Shown: positions 42,220-52,158, counted from the stretch's first letter. The stretch is 64,000 nt of DNA from an uncultured Mucilaginibacter sp. (GCA_903864275.1 CAIPFE010000014.1:372001-436000), one strand, 5' to 3'. Made by a program: numbers and translations. The notes: generated by a model not told the origin, from the letters alone.

Positions 42220-44142
42220 TCAGGCGTAAGCCGTTGCGAGGGGCAGGTTAAAGTAAAATACGCTGCCTTTTCCCAAAGTCGACCTGATTTTTAGCTTGCC
42301 GCCGTTAAGTTCAACCAATTCTTTGCACAAAAGCAGGCCGATACCTGTCCCCTTTTCCCCGGAAGTACCTGAATTTGAAAAATGAGTATCGAGGAAAAAC
42401 AGTTTGGCCATTTCATCATTTGTCATTCCTTTCCCGCTGTCTTCGATACTTATTATCAATTCATTATTTTCAATAACTGTGCTTAGTTTAATGCTGCCCT
42501 TATTATCTGTAAATTTAATTGCGTTACTGACCAGGTTCCTCAAAATAACCTTTAAATGATTTTCGTCGCCCAGCACCCTTTGCCCGGGGTACGCACGGTT
42601 TATAAACTCGATATTTTTAAGCTGCAGCGCGTGCACAAAGGTTTGCTCCATTTCAACGCCAAGCAAAAACACATCAACATTCGACGAATGGATATTCCGC
42701 CCACGGATCTGGCTTCCGGCCCACTCTACAAGATTTAAAAGTGTTAATTCGGCGCCCTTCACTACCGGATTGATGTTCTTCATTAAATCATGTACTTCTT
42801 CGGCAGTTAGATAGCCGGTTTCAAACATTTCAACAATATTGCTTAAGTTACCAACGGGGGCGCGCAGGTCATGTCCTATTACGGCCAATAATTTGTCTTT
42901 GAGGCTATTAACGGTTTGCAGGTTAGCAGTTTGCACTTCTATCAACTGTTTTTGTTCCAAAAGCGCCTGGTGCTGGTATTGCAACTTACTGCTTAACACC
43001 TTCTTTTGCTTGTAGAAATAATAGGTGGCTGACAACATCACAACTAAAACTATAAGCGTTAGCACAAGTATTACGATAAGCAAATATTGCGATTTTATCT
43101 TAGCCTTGTTAACCCGGTCATTTGCCCGCATTAACGATATGCCCTTCATTTTTGAATTAAGCTCGTAATAATTCTGAATAAGGGTAATTGTTTTTAGCTT
43201 GTTTTCTGTATTCAGGCTATCTTTTACCAAAATGTATTTTCTTTGATACTGAAGGGCAGTTTTTAACTCATTTTTCTGTTCAAAGCTGTTAACGAGGGCA
43301 TCGTAGGCCCTTGTTTCGGCATCCATAACGCCAATACTATCTGCCAATACAATCGCTTTTTGGGCATAATTAATTGCTTCATCAAATCTTCCCAATCTAT
43401 TATTTATGTTCGCATAGTCAACATACACATAAGCGCGCAAGCGCCTGTTATGTATTTTAAGGCTCATGTTGTATGCGGTATCGGCACAAGCCAGTGCGGC
43501 ATTAAAAGCCAGTTGATGTGCATAAATACTACTTAAATGACCATATAAAACAGCTATGCTTGGTTCGGCCTTAATACTCCTGTCCAGTTTAAGCGAATAC
43601 CTGGCAAATTCCATTGCTTTGCCGAAGTTTTCCTGGTTATAGTAAACGTAGGCCCTTTCACTATATACCTCCGCCAGCCGTCCCACGTCCTTGCCCGCAA
43701 AATAAAGGGCCGTGTCTAAATTTTTTAATGCCGGTTTATATGCTTTCAGATCGGCATAGGTACGGCCGAGCGCTTTATAAGCATCTGAAAGATAAAGCCG
43801 CCGGTTTGCCGGCAAATTGGCGATCGCCGACTTAAGATAAAATAAACTAACCGGATAATACGACTGTGACCAATAAATAACACCGAGATTTAAAAAACTA
43901 CGGCCCTTACCAAATGCATAGTCTGATTTTTCGGAAAGCAGCAGGGCGTTTGCCGCTATTTTATGTGCGGAGTCGGGAAATTCGAGAAAAATGGTATGCG
44001 CGATCCTATTCAGGCGGTCAATGTTTGCCTGCGCTGCAGTTGAAGAATCGGGCTGTGTATTTTTCTGCAAATCCGTTTGCGCATAAGAAAACTTATGTAG
44101 CAGGGAGAAGAATAATATTACAAAAAAATACCGCATTTGCAT
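42220..44142 (-). CDS. TPR-containing sensor histidine kinase
   Basis: About 640 residues from ATG 44142 (or 44136). The open frame extends further upstream, but that part is not protein-like and the signal-anchor sequence (RYFFVILFFSLLHKFSYAQ) starts here. A periplasmic region of TPR repeats (for example FGKGRSFLNLGVIYWSQSYYPV) reaches to a transmembrane helix (QYLLIVILVLTLIVLVVMLSATYYF). A short coiled coil leads to the HisKA domain with the phospho-acceptor in AVIGHDLRAPVGNLSNIVEM, then a HATPase domain with ILRNLVSNAIKFT, IEDSGKGMT and GTGIGLLLCKELV. There is no attached receiver and no adjacent response regulator gene, so the partner is elsewhere. Confidence 0.9.
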   Translation of the reverse strand: MQMRYFFVILFFSLLHKFSYAQTDLQKNTQPDSSTAAQANIDRLNRIAHTIFLEFPDSAHKIAANALLLSEKSDYAFGKGRSFLNLGVIYWSQSYYPVSLFYLKSAIANLPANRRLYLSDAYKALGRTYADLKAYKPALKNLDTALYFAGKDVGRLAEVYSERAYVYYNQENFGKAMEFARYSLKLDRSIKAEPSIAVLYGHLSSIYAHQLAFNAALACADTAYNMSLKIHNRRLRAYVYVDYANINNRLGRFDEAINYAQKAIVLADSIGVMDAETRAYDALVNSFEQKNELKTALQYQRKYILVKDSLNTENKLKTITLIQNYYELNSKMKGISLMRANDRVNKAKIKSQYLLIVILVLTLIVLVVMLSATYYFYKQKKVLSSKLQYQHQALLEQKQLIEVQTANLQTVNSLKDKLLAVIGHDLRAPVGNLSNIVEMFETGYLTAEEVHDLMKNINPVVKGAELTLLNLVEWAGSQIRGRNIHSSNVDVFLLGVEMEQTFVHALQLKNIEFINRAYPGQRVLGDENHLKVILRNLVSNAIKFTDNKGSIKLSTVIENNELIISIEDSGKGMTNDEMAKLFFLDTHFSNSGTSGEKGTGIGLLLCKELVELNGGKLKIRSTLGKGSVFYFNLPLATAYA

Positions 44143-44363
44143 TAATACGGTAATGGAGGGATAAAGAGTTACAAAATGGGTGAATTTGTGAAGGGGTGAG
44201 TGGTGAGTGGCAGTATCAGCGGTAATGGGTAGTATGAATAGTGTTTGGTAATGATTGTTCAGGTTACAGCTTTCGGACTTGCGGACTTCCGGACTAATAG
44301 CTAATCGCAAACTCATTTGAATAATGGCGTAACATATTTTATATTGGCTGAAATCAATAATAC
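44143..44363. other. Divergent gap between the TPR kinase and the 44364 gene
   Basis: It contains a short word array (GGGGTGAGTGGTGAGTGGC and GGGTAGTATGAATAG at about 44194-44240) and CTTTCGGACTTGCGGACTTCCGGAC (44268-44293), a tandem of GGACTT words. It should hold promoters for both divergent genes, but no confident motif was found. Confidence 0.55.
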
Positions 44364-45056
44364 ATGAAAAATATTTTTCTTTTGCTCATTATCCCCTTTT
44401 GCGTAACTAATTGTTTTGCACAGGATATTGTGGCAAAAAGAAACAAGCTCTCAGATTCAGTAATTGAAAAGTTTTATGTGCTTAAATCTGACGAGACCAT
44501 AAGACAGGGCCCTTACAAGGCTTATTTCCGGCGTAAAACTGTAATAGCAGCAGGCAATTATAATAATGGCAAGAAAACCGGCATCTGGAGTTTTGCCGAC
44601 GTTAGCGGAAAATTGGTTGAAAATTTCAACTATACCACCAATAATTACATTTTCGAAGCGCCATTAGATACCGGAACCGACCTTCATTTTCTATTTGATA
44701 CCCCATTTGTTAAAACTGATTTCGTTACCAGGCCATTAAAAGTTGGCGGTAGCTATTATGGCTTTATCCCTTATTTAGATATATTTCAGTTGCCCTTTGA
44801 AACCATTGATATTGAAACAGATTATTTTAATGCCACCGTTGAATTATTAATAAGCCCACTGGGAAGGCTGGCAGACTATAAGGTGCATCTTGTAGCGCCT
44901 TATTACGAATATGACCATACCTTTAACCTTGATGTTAACCTGTTTAGTGAAGAAGACAGGACGTTTCAGCCTGCAACATTAAATGGTAAGCCCATTTTAT
45001 GCAGGATCATTATTAAATGTTTCGTTACCGGAAAGGGAGGGCTTGATTTTTATTGA
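44364..45056 (+). CDS. Secreted protein with a MORN/YwqK-like segment, unknown function
   Basis: A 230-residue protein with a signal peptide (FLLLIIPFCVTNCFAQD). Residues about 50-85 (IRQGPYKAYFRRKTVIAAGNYNNGKKTGIW) resemble a MORN/YwqK-type repeat, in which strands of the form GxYxNGKKxGxW repeat. The rest (VELLISPLGRLADYKVHL and a final RIIIKCFVTGKG) resembles the TonB-C-like or energy-transducing end seen in some Bacteroidota secreted proteins. The function is unknown and no conserved catalytic residue is visible. It is divergent from the TPR kinase gene. Confidence 0.7.
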   Translation: MKNIFLLLIIPFCVTNCFAQDIVAKRNKLSDSVIEKFYVLKSDETIRQGPYKAYFRRKTVIAAGNYNNGKKTGIWSFADVSGKLVENFNYTTNNYIFEAPLDTGTDLHFLFDTPFVKTDFVTRPLKVGGSYYGFIPYLDIFQLPFETIDIETDYFNATVELLISPLGRLADYKVHLVAPYYEYDHTFNLDVNLFSEEDRTFQPATLNGKPILCRIIIKCFVTGKGGLDFY

Positions 45057-45356
45057 AACGTCGCAATCTCTTTAAAATAATCTCCTGTTAGTCTCACGTT
45101 GGTTTATTCGCACCTCACGGATATGATCGTAAAGATTTTAACCCATGTATATTGTACCCAAACAATTTACTTGTTCCCGCAAAAGTGCTTTTCATCAACT
45201 TCTTATTTGACGGATATCATTTATTAAGTAAATTAAATGAAGCTCTTTTGTAAAAGAGTTCATCCCATTTTTTACATCTGTTATCAATAGGCTGGGATTT
45301 AAAGATTCACTGTAAGCAAGATTATACCCATGCATTAATTTATTTAAAAGGTAGTT
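45057..45356. other. 300-base gap with no recognised element
   Basis: AT-rich sequence between the secreted protein and the universal stress protein gene. A weak hairpin (GCTCTTTTGTAAAAGAGTT near 45242-45260) is present. No reading frame, tRNA-like structure or convincing promoter was recognised. Confidence 0.5.
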
Positions 45357-46268
45357 ATGAGAACGATACTTGTTCCAACTGATTTTTCAGAAAATTCGGC
45401 ACATGCAGCTAAAGCTGCAGTATTCCTAAGTTCAAAACTTCATACCAATATTTTATTATTTAATAATTATGTTAAGGTCCCTGTGACACTGCATTATGCC
45501 GGGGGGCCCTGGGTGGTGGACGAATTAATGGCGCTAAAATCTGAAACTAAAGAGAACTTACAAAACCTTAAGGACGACCTGGAATCACTAATCGCCGATT
45601 TAGAATCCGAACAAGCAAAACCATTTGTACACGTGCAATTCGCCGATGGTAATTTAGGGGATAACATTGCCGCTATTATTCACGATAAAGATATTGAACT
45701 CATGGTGATCGGGGCACGTTCGGGCAGTACGATAGACCATATATTAAATGGAAGCGAAACTAATTTAATTATTGACCAATCAAATTGCCCGGTTTTTATA
45801 ATTCCCGAAAACGTTGACCTCAAGGAATTGAAAAAAGTAATTTTTGCCACCGATTTTGGTGAAACTGACATGAAGGCAATCAATTACCTGGTTAAATTAA
45901 GTTACCTGATTAATTTTCGAATAGAAGTTGTCCATGTAAATAGCAGCAAAAGTAGTACCGTGAAAAGCGAACAGCAACTGGCATTTGAAGACCGTCTATT
46001 TAAACTAAACTATCCGAACATAACTTATAAACAGGTTTTCGGTAAAAATGTCATCCACAGGCTCAATAGTCTGTGTACTGAAACTGACGCAGATATTTTA
46101 GCCCTGGTGCATCATCACCGTTCCCCAATTGGCCGCATTTTGAAACAAAGTACTTCGAAAAAAGCTTTGTCACAGCAAAAGATACCATTAATAATATTCC
46201 CCTCAATAGTAAACGGAAACATCAAATGGGATCATTATAAACGCAGCAAGGTAATGCAAAGCAATTAA
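45357..46268 (+). CDS. Universal stress protein, tandem UspA domains
   Basis: A 303-residue protein with two UspA domains. Domain 1 (about 1-148) starts TILVPTDFSENSAHAAKAA and contains the nucleotide-binding signature GARSGSTIDHILNGSET. Domain 2 (about 155-290) starts KKVIFATDFGETDMKAINYL, and its signature is degenerate (HHHRSPIGRILKQSTSKKA). Only domain 1 is therefore expected to bind ATP well. An AAAAGG ribosome-binding sequence precedes ATG 45357. It is followed after 37 bases by a P-type ATPase gene on the same strand, so stress-linked control of ion transport is plausible. Confidence 0.92.
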   Translation: MRTILVPTDFSENSAHAAKAAVFLSSKLHTNILLFNNYVKVPVTLHYAGGPWVVDELMALKSETKENLQNLKDDLESLIADLESEQAKPFVHVQFADGNLGDNIAAIIHDKDIELMVIGARSGSTIDHILNGSETNLIIDQSNCPVFIIPENVDLKELKKVIFATDFGETDMKAINYLVKLSYLINFRIEVVHVNSSKSSTVKSEQQLAFEDRLFKLNYPNITYKQVFGKNVIHRLNSLCTETDADILALVHHHRSPIGRILKQSTSKKALSQQKIPLIIFPSIVNGNIKWDHYKRSKVMQSN

Positions 46269-46305
46269 AATCCGTCAACAAACAGATGCTTTCCGATCAA
46301 ACAAT

Positions 46306-48822
46306 ATGCCCGTAAATAACTTCAACATCAAAGGCTTAACCCATGCCCAGGTGCTTTCTGCCAGGGAAAAATTTGGATACAATAAATTAGACGGTAAAAA
46401 AGAAAACAAAATCCTGGTTTCGATAAAAAGCCTGGCAAAAGAGCCGATGGTAGTTTTATTACTGTGCGCGGCGCTGATATATTTTATAAGCGGGAATACC
46501 GGCGACGGCATTTTCATGGCATCGGCCATTGTATTGGTATCAGGGATTTCTCTTTACCAGGATTCGCGGAGTCGCGATGCGCTGGAAAAATTAAAGGACT
46601 TTACCCGTCCTAATTGCCATGTTATCCGGGACGACCGGGTTGAAGAAATAAAAACCGAAGACCTTGTTGTTGGCGACAGCCTTATGGTTGAAGAAGGCGA
46701 ATCAATAGCGGCCGACGGGATAATTGTCCATTCGAACGACTTTTCGGTAAACGAATCCATCCTCACCGGCGAATCATTAACCGTTTACAAGGACAAAACC
46801 CAGGATGATAATTTGATCTACCTTGGAACAACAGTAGCCGGGGGATTGGCAATAGCGACAGTAACGGGCATAGGAAGCAAAACCCGGCTGGGGGAAATCG
46901 GCAAAAGCCTTGAAAACATAAAGGAAGAAAAAACACCTTTAGAATTACAGATATACAATTTTATAAAAAAAATGGTGGTTGCCGGGGCGGTTGTTTTTGT
47001 AATTGTTTGGGCAATAAACTACTTCCATTCGGGCTTTGTGCTCGACAGTTTGCTAAAAGCGCTTACGCTCGCCATGAGTATTTTGCCCGAAGAGATCCCC
47101 GTTGCTTTCACCACATTTATGGCGCTTGGCGCCTGGCGGCTGATGAAAATGGGCATTGTTGTAAAGCAAATGAAGACGGTGGAAACATTGGGAAGCGCGA
47201 CGGTGATCTGTACCGATAAAACAGGAACTATTACCGAAAATAATATGAGCCTGGCAAAACTTTTCGTGCCGGGATCAAACAATATTTCCGTTGCCGGCGA
47301 TGCATTAAGCGATGATGACAAGAAACTAATCAGGCTTGCAATGTGGGCAAGTGAGCCTATCCCATTCGATCCTATGGAAGCTGCCTTACATAATGCTTAT
47401 GCCCAAATAATGATCATTGATGAAAGGCCGTTGTACAAAATGTTCCATGAATATCCGCTGGGTGGCAAGCCGCCAATGATGACCCACATTTTTGAGGATG
47501 AAGACGGCCATCGCATCATAGCTGCTAAAGGTGCGCCCGAAGCCTTGATAAACCTTTCTAAACTTACGGCAATTGAAAAACAGCAGATAGAAAATGCAAT
47601 TAATACCCTGGCGACTGATGGCTATCGCATACTGGGCGTTGGGGAGGCACATTTTAAGGGTAATAATTTCCCGCCGAAACAACAGGATTTTCAATTCATA
47701 TTTAAAGGAATAGTGGCTTTTTACGATCCGCCAAAGAAAAACATCCAGGCGGTATTTGAGGAGTTTTACGCGGCAGGCATTGCCGTCAAAATTGTTACCG
47801 GTGACAACGCCCCGACGACGGCTGCCATTGCAAAACAGATCGGGTTCAGAAACTTTGAAAAAAGCCTGTCGGGCGATCAGTTGATGAAATTGGAAGATAA
47901 GGATCTGGAGGATTTAGTTGAAGAAACTCAAGTATTTACGCGCATGTTTCCGGAAGCAAAACTAAAGATCATTAACGCTTTAAAAGCGAGGCACGAAATT
48001 GTTGCTATGACCGGCGATGGCGTAAACGATGCCCCAGCGCTAAAAGCCGCGCATATTGGTATTGCCATGGGAAAAAGGGGAACTGAGATAGCCAAACAAG
48101 CCGCTTCCATTGTACTTGTGGAAGACGACCTGTCGAAAATGGTGGATGCCGTGGCCATGGGCCGAAAAATTTATGCCAATCTCAAAAAGGCCATCCAATA
48201 CATCATATCTATTCATATCCCTATAATTCTTACGGTATTTTTGCCCCTTGCTTTGGGTTGGATATATCCTAATATTTTATCGCCTGTCCACATTATCTTT
48301 TTAGAGTTGATAATGGGTCCCACCTGCTCTATCATTTATGAAAATGAACCGATGGAAGAAAACACAATGCTTCAAAAACCCAGGCCATTTACTACAACAT
48401 TTTTTAATTTGAATGAACTGATCACGAGTGTGATACAAGGGTTGATAATAACCGCCGGGAGTTTATTTGTTTACCAGTATGCTGTGCAACATGGGCTCGG
48501 CGAATCAATTACCCGCACCATGGTATTCACCGTTTTAATAGCATCCAACATATTTCTGACCCTGGTAAACCGTTCCTTTTGTTATTCTATCATCACCACC
48601 ATTAAGTACAAAAACAACCTGGTTTTGCTCATCATAAGTATAACCCTGGTGATAACAGGCTTATTGCTATATGTAAAACCACTGGCAAGGTTTTTTAAAT
48701 TTGAATCTTTGAACCTATCTCAATTATTTATTTGCATCGGCACAGGTTTTTTGGCGGTGACCTGGTATGAAGTTGTAAAAATCCTAAAAAGAAAAAATGA
48801 TCGGATTAAACAAACAAAGTAG
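46306..48822 (+). CDS. Cation-transporting P-type ATPase (P2-like) of uncertain ion
   Basis: An 838-residue pump with complete P-type architecture: N-terminal cation-ATPase domain (about 8-45), actuator motif LTGES (153-157), membrane-helix-4 motif PEEIP (261-265), phosphorylation motif DKTGT with Asp304, and the hinge motif in AMTGDGVNDAPAL. Overall it looks like the calcium/PMR1-like P2 group, but the ion-site residues differ: helix 4 has PEEIP rather than PEGLP, and helix 6 reads LELIMGPTCSIIYENEP instead of the usual N-x-x-T-D pattern. The substrate is therefore uncertain. The upstream universal stress protein gene is probably in the same operon. Confidence 0.9.
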   Translation: MPVNNFNIKGLTHAQVLSAREKFGYNKLDGKKENKILVSIKSLAKEPMVVLLLCAALIYFISGNTGDGIFMASAIVLVSGISLYQDSRSRDALEKLKDFTRPNCHVIRDDRVEEIKTEDLVVGDSLMVEEGESIAADGIIVHSNDFSVNESILTGESLTVYKDKTQDDNLIYLGTTVAGGLAIATVTGIGSKTRLGEIGKSLENIKEEKTPLELQIYNFIKKMVVAGAVVFVIVWAINYFHSGFVLDSLLKALTLAMSILPEEIPVAFTTFMALGAWRLMKMGIVVKQMKTVETLGSATVICTDKTGTITENNMSLAKLFVPGSNNISVAGDALSDDDKKLIRLAMWASEPIPFDPMEAALHNAYAQIMIIDERPLYKMFHEYPLGGKPPMMTHIFEDEDGHRIIAAKGAPEALINLSKLTAIEKQQIENAINTLATDGYRILGVGEAHFKGNNFPPKQQDFQFIFKGIVAFYDPPKKNIQAVFEEFYAAGIAVKIVTGDNAPTTAAIAKQIGFRNFEKSLSGDQLMKLEDKDLEDLVEETQVFTRMFPEAKLKIINALKARHEIVAMTGDGVNDAPALKAAHIGIAMGKRGTEIAKQAASIVLVEDDLSKMVDAVAMGRKIYANLKKAIQYIISIHIPIILTVFLPLALGWIYPNILSPVHIIFLELIMGPTCSIIYENEPMEENTMLQKPRPFTTTFFNLNELITSVIQGLIITAGSLFVYQYAVQHGLGESITRTMVFTVLIASNIFLTLVNRSFCYSIITTIKYKNNLVLLIISITLVITGLLLYVKPLARFFKFESLNLSQLFICIGTGFLAVTWYEVVKILKRKNDRIKQTK

Positions 48823-48851
48823 CCTGTTTTTTCATCTTGCTTTACGATAAT

Positions 48852-50045
48852 CTAAGAAACTAATGATCTCTTTATCCCAAGCTCCAAACCTCTTAATTCG
48901 GCGAGGCCCTTTAACCTTCCTATAGCTGAGTAACCCGGGAAGGTATCATATTTAAAATCATCAAGCAGCTTGTGGCCGTGATCGGGGCGCATGGGGATAG
49001 CTATATCGTTCCGGCCGCTTTCCTGCCGCTTTTTTTGTTCAAGTATTATGTTTTTCATTACCGCATACATATCGGTGCTGCCGCCCAAATGATCAGCCTC
49101 GTGAAAACTACCGTTAGATTCGCGCTGTACATTACGCAAATGAAGAAAATGGATATGCTTGCCAAGCCTGCTGACTATTCCCGGCAGGTCATTATCCCGC
49201 CTGGCGCCTAATGAACCGGTGCAAAAAGTAAGGCCGTTGCTTGGCGACGGGCAGGCATTTATAACGTCGGTAAGGTCCTTTTCAGTAGAAACAACGCGCG
49301 GCAAACCCAATAGTGGGAAAGGCGGATCGTCGGGGTGGATACACATTTTAACGCCCAGTTTCTCAGCTTCTGGGATGATAGCCTGTAAAAACCAGGCCAG
49401 GTTTTGTTTTAACGCAGTGGCGTCAATGTGGTCGTAGGCTTTTATCTTTTGTTTAAATTCATCAATGGTGAGCACATCCCTCGTGCCGGGCAAACCTGCC
49501 ATAACGTTATTGATAAGCGTGGTTTTTTCATCTCCAGACAGCCCCTCCAAAAACAATTTGGCATCCTGCTGCTGCTGCAAGGTATATTCCTTTCGGGCGG
49601 CCTCGCGCTCAAAGATATACAGGTCAAAAGCAATAAGTGCCGGTGCATAAAAACGCAGGGCCGATGCGCCGTTTGGTAAGCGATAATCAATGTCGGTGCG
49701 GGTCCAGTCGAGCACCGGCATAAAATTATAGCAAACTGTTTTAATACCGGCCTGCGCCAGGTTGGTGAGGGTGGTGATATAATTCTGCGCATACTGGTCC
49801 CTATCTGGGCCGGCAGTTTTTATACTTTCGTGGATATTCACGCTCTCTACTACTGACCAGGTTAGCCCGGCATCAAGGATAATATTTTTCCGCTTTTCTA
49901 TCTCCTCCAAACTCCAGACCTCTCCAACCGGTATATGGTGCAATGCCGTTACAATACCGGTAGCGCCTGTTTGCCTTATGGCAGGTAAAGTAACCGGATC
50001 CGGCGGTCCGTACCAGCGGAAGGTTTGTTCTAAATTATCGAACAT
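48852..50045 (-). CDS. uxuA: D-mannonate dehydratase
   Basis: 397 residues, the normal length for UxuA. It starts LEQTFRWYGPPDPVTLPAIRQTGATGIVTALHHIPVGEVW and contains the conserved LPVLDWTRTD-like MPVLDWTRTDIDYRLPNG, the metal-site regions MCIHPDDPPFPLLGLPRV and LTFCTGSLG, and HFLHLRNVQ, MRPDHGHKLLDD. It converts D-mannonate to 2-keto-3-deoxygluconate, a step of hexuronate breakdown. The upstream sodium/solute symporter gene on the same strand could import glucuronate or a related acid. No uxuB or kdgK gene is adjacent in the window. Confidence 0.96.
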   Translation of the reverse strand: MFDNLEQTFRWYGPPDPVTLPAIRQTGATGIVTALHHIPVGEVWSLEEIEKRKNIILDAGLTWSVVESVNIHESIKTAGPDRDQYAQNYITTLTNLAQAGIKTVCYNFMPVLDWTRTDIDYRLPNGASALRFYAPALIAFDLYIFEREAARKEYTLQQQQDAKLFLEGLSGDEKTTLINNVMAGLPGTRDVLTIDEFKQKIKAYDHIDATALKQNLAWFLQAIIPEAEKLGVKMCIHPDDPPFPLLGLPRVVSTEKDLTDVINACPSPSNGLTFCTGSLGARRDNDLPGIVSRLGKHIHFLHLRNVQRESNGSFHEADHLGGSTDMYAVMKNIILEQKKRQESGRNDIAIPMRPDHGHKLLDDFKYDTFPGYSAIGRLKGLAELRGLELGIKRSLVS

Positions 50046-50121
50046 AGTTTATACTTTTGGCGATAAAAATAGGATTTTCTGTCAATATAAATCGGTTAAG
50101 GTTCTGACACCGCAATTTCAT

Positions 50122-50170
50122 CAAGACCAAAATAGCGATGGGTTTAAAACCCGTCGCTATTTTGGTCTTG
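50122..50170. repeat. Long perfect-stem hairpin between symporter and uxuA
   Basis: The left arm CAAGACCAAAATAGCGA...GGGTTT and right arm AAACCCG...TTTTGGTCTTG pair over about 23 bases with one mismatch and almost no loop. It lies 17 bases behind the symporter stop codon and 77 bases before the uxuA start. It may be a terminator, an mRNA-stabilising structure or a copy of a dispersed palindromic repeat. Confidence 0.82.
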
Positions 50171-50187
50171 AATAATGAGGGTTTCCT

Positions 50188-51900
50188 CTACCAAAACCTT
50201 ACATAAAGCATTGAAATTATAAGCAATGTAATAACGATCATTGCCAGTATTCCCGGCGATACTTTAAACATCGATTTGTCAAGCACAAAAGCTTTGGGGT
50301 TTATTTTAGGCCCGCCAAGGCTGATAGCTATCATTACCAGCATAGTAAATGCAAATGCCAGCCCCATACAGACGTGGAATGGGATTTCATAAACGCCCTG
50401 CGCGTTTTTGTAGGCTGTATAAAGAATAGTTTCGTGCCCAAACCAGGCCGGGGCGAATTCATTGAATACTATTGAAAGCGCAAAGCCGGTAATTACACCT
50501 GCAACAGCTGCTGCACCCGTTGTACGTCGCCAAAACATACCCAATATAAACATGGCAAACACGCCGGGGCTAATAAAGCCGGTGTATTTTTGAATATATG
50601 TGAAACCGCCCTGGCCCCCAATACCAAGTGTATCATTCCATGTGAAAGCTATCGCTATTATCAAAGCTACGACAATCGTGATCCGGCCTATCCAAACCAT
50701 TCCTTTTTCGTCTGCATCTTTTTTAATATATTTTTTATAAACGTCGAGTGTAAATATGGTAGATATACTATTTGCCTTGCCGGCGAGAGAAGCCACAATG
50801 GCTGCTGTAAGCGCCGCCAGCGACAAGCCTATCAAACCGTTTGGCAGATAGCCGAGTATAGCCGAATAGGCATTATCTGACATTACTTCCCCGTGCTTGC
50901 TGCCAATCGCCATTTCAGCCTGCAGCATTCCTTTTTGATGCAAGACATAAGCAGCAATACCGGGAAGCATAACGATTAATGGCATCAGCAATTTAAGGAA
51001 ACCGGCGAACAATATACCTTTTCGTGCGGTTTGCAGGTTGGCGCCAAGTGCGCGCTGGGTAATGTATTGGTTACAACCCCAGTAATTGAGGTTTATAATC
51101 CAGATACCGGCCACATACGAAAGCAAGCCCGGTACTGTAAGGTAATTATCGACCTGGTGCTGGGAAGAACCGGGAACAGGTTTGGCAAATATCATATGGA
51201 AGTGGTCGGGGGCGTTTTTGATGAGTTGGTTAAATCCCTCAATAGCATTTTCACCAAAACCAAATGCCTTGCTTACCACTGTTAAAGCGATGTAAGTTGT
51301 CGCCAAACCACCGATAATAAGCACACTTACCTGTATAACATCGGTAAAACCGATAACCTTCATACCCCCCAATGTGATAATTACCGCAAATACTGATAGC
51401 GCGATCATGATGACCTCAAACGACGCCGGACTACCACCCATAAGATTGTTGATGGCTAATGAGCCGAGAAATAATATAGAGGTGAGGTTTACAAAAACAT
51501 ACAGGAACAACCAAAAAATGGCCATAATTAATGCCACCGTTTCATTATACCGCGTTTTCAGAAACTGGGGCATGGTGAATATCTTATTTTTAAGATATAC
51601 CGGGATAAACCAAACCGCAACAATAATTAAAGCAATAGCGGCAATCCACTCATAAGCGGCCACGGCTATACCAATACTGTACCCATTACCGCTCATGCCG
51701 ATGAATTGCTCTGCCGAGATATTAGAGGCTATCAACGATGCCCCTATCGCCCACCAGGTTAGGGACCCTTCGGCCAAAAAGAAATCGTGTGTATCAGAAA
51801 CCGCTTTCTTTTTTTTGCGATAAATGTAAATGCCATAACCTGACACAATAAAAAAATAGATAACGAAAATTACAATGTCGATTGGCTTAAATTTGCTCAT
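50188..51900 (-). CDS. Sodium/solute symporter (SSS/SLC5 family)
   Basis: A 570-residue protein with about fourteen membrane helices. SSS hallmarks are LTWWAIGASLIASNISAEQFIGMSGNGYSIG near helix 2, GGMKVIGFTDVIQVSVLIIGG, and ALTAAIVASLAGKANSISTIFTLDVYKKYIKK, the sodium-symporter signature. Such proteins import sugars, sugar acids or other solutes with sodium. The downstream uxuA gene suggests a hexuronate or mannonate-related substrate, which is inference. The two genes are separated by a strong hairpin that could lower uxuA expression relative to the transporter. Confidence 0.92.
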   Translation of the reverse strand: MSKFKPIDIVIFVIYFFIVSGYGIYIYRKKKKAVSDTHDFFLAEGSLTWWAIGASLIASNISAEQFIGMSGNGYSIGIAVAAYEWIAAIALIIVAVWFIPVYLKNKIFTMPQFLKTRYNETVALIMAIFWLFLYVFVNLTSILFLGSLAINNLMGGSPASFEVIMIALSVFAVIITLGGMKVIGFTDVIQVSVLIIGGLATTYIALTVVSKAFGFGENAIEGFNQLIKNAPDHFHMIFAKPVPGSSQHQVDNYLTVPGLLSYVAGIWIINLNYWGCNQYITQRALGANLQTARKGILFAGFLKLLMPLIVMLPGIAAYVLHQKGMLQAEMAIGSKHGEVMSDNAYSAILGYLPNGLIGLSLAALTAAIVASLAGKANSISTIFTLDVYKKYIKKDADEKGMVWIGRITIVVALIIAIAFTWNDTLGIGGQGGFTYIQKYTGFISPGVFAMFILGMFWRRTTGAAAVAGVITGFALSIVFNEFAPAWFGHETILYTAYKNAQGVYEIPFHVCMGLAFAFTMLVMIAISLGGPKINPKAFVLDKSMFKVSPGILAMIVITLLIISMLYVRFW

Positions 51901-52158
51901 ATTGCTGTTTTAATTGGTTGTGTATTTTTTTCTGTCCGGTCGAACACAATTCCCATCTGTGTTTCCTGACCTTAAATAATCCCGAATTTTAATCGTTGAT
52001 TTGACAATTATAACTATTTTTAGTTAAAAGTTGATTAAGTGGGTGGATAGCCACATGAATAAATTGTTTTGCCCGAAAACAGGTAGTTTATAATTAAGAT
52101 CCTTGAGGGAACGAATTTAATTTATTCTTTTAAAAATGCAACCGGTGGGGCAAAATAG
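51901..52158. other. Upstream region of the symporter gene
   Basis: 258 bases without a reading frame. A small palindrome TAACTA-TTTT-TAGTTA lies at 52011-52026 and could be an operator. On the minus strand a TATAATTG motif sits beside it, a weak -7-like match. No terminator for the truncated gene at 52159 was found. Confidence 0.4.

Noticed and set aside
42220..44316. Longer start for the TPR histidine kinase at 44316
   Set aside because: The extra 58 residues are unlike protein and overlap the intergenic word array, and the signal anchor begins at 44142/44136.
46306..48822. Potassium pump KdpB
   Set aside because: No kdpA or kdpC genes, and length and motifs fit P2-type ATPases.
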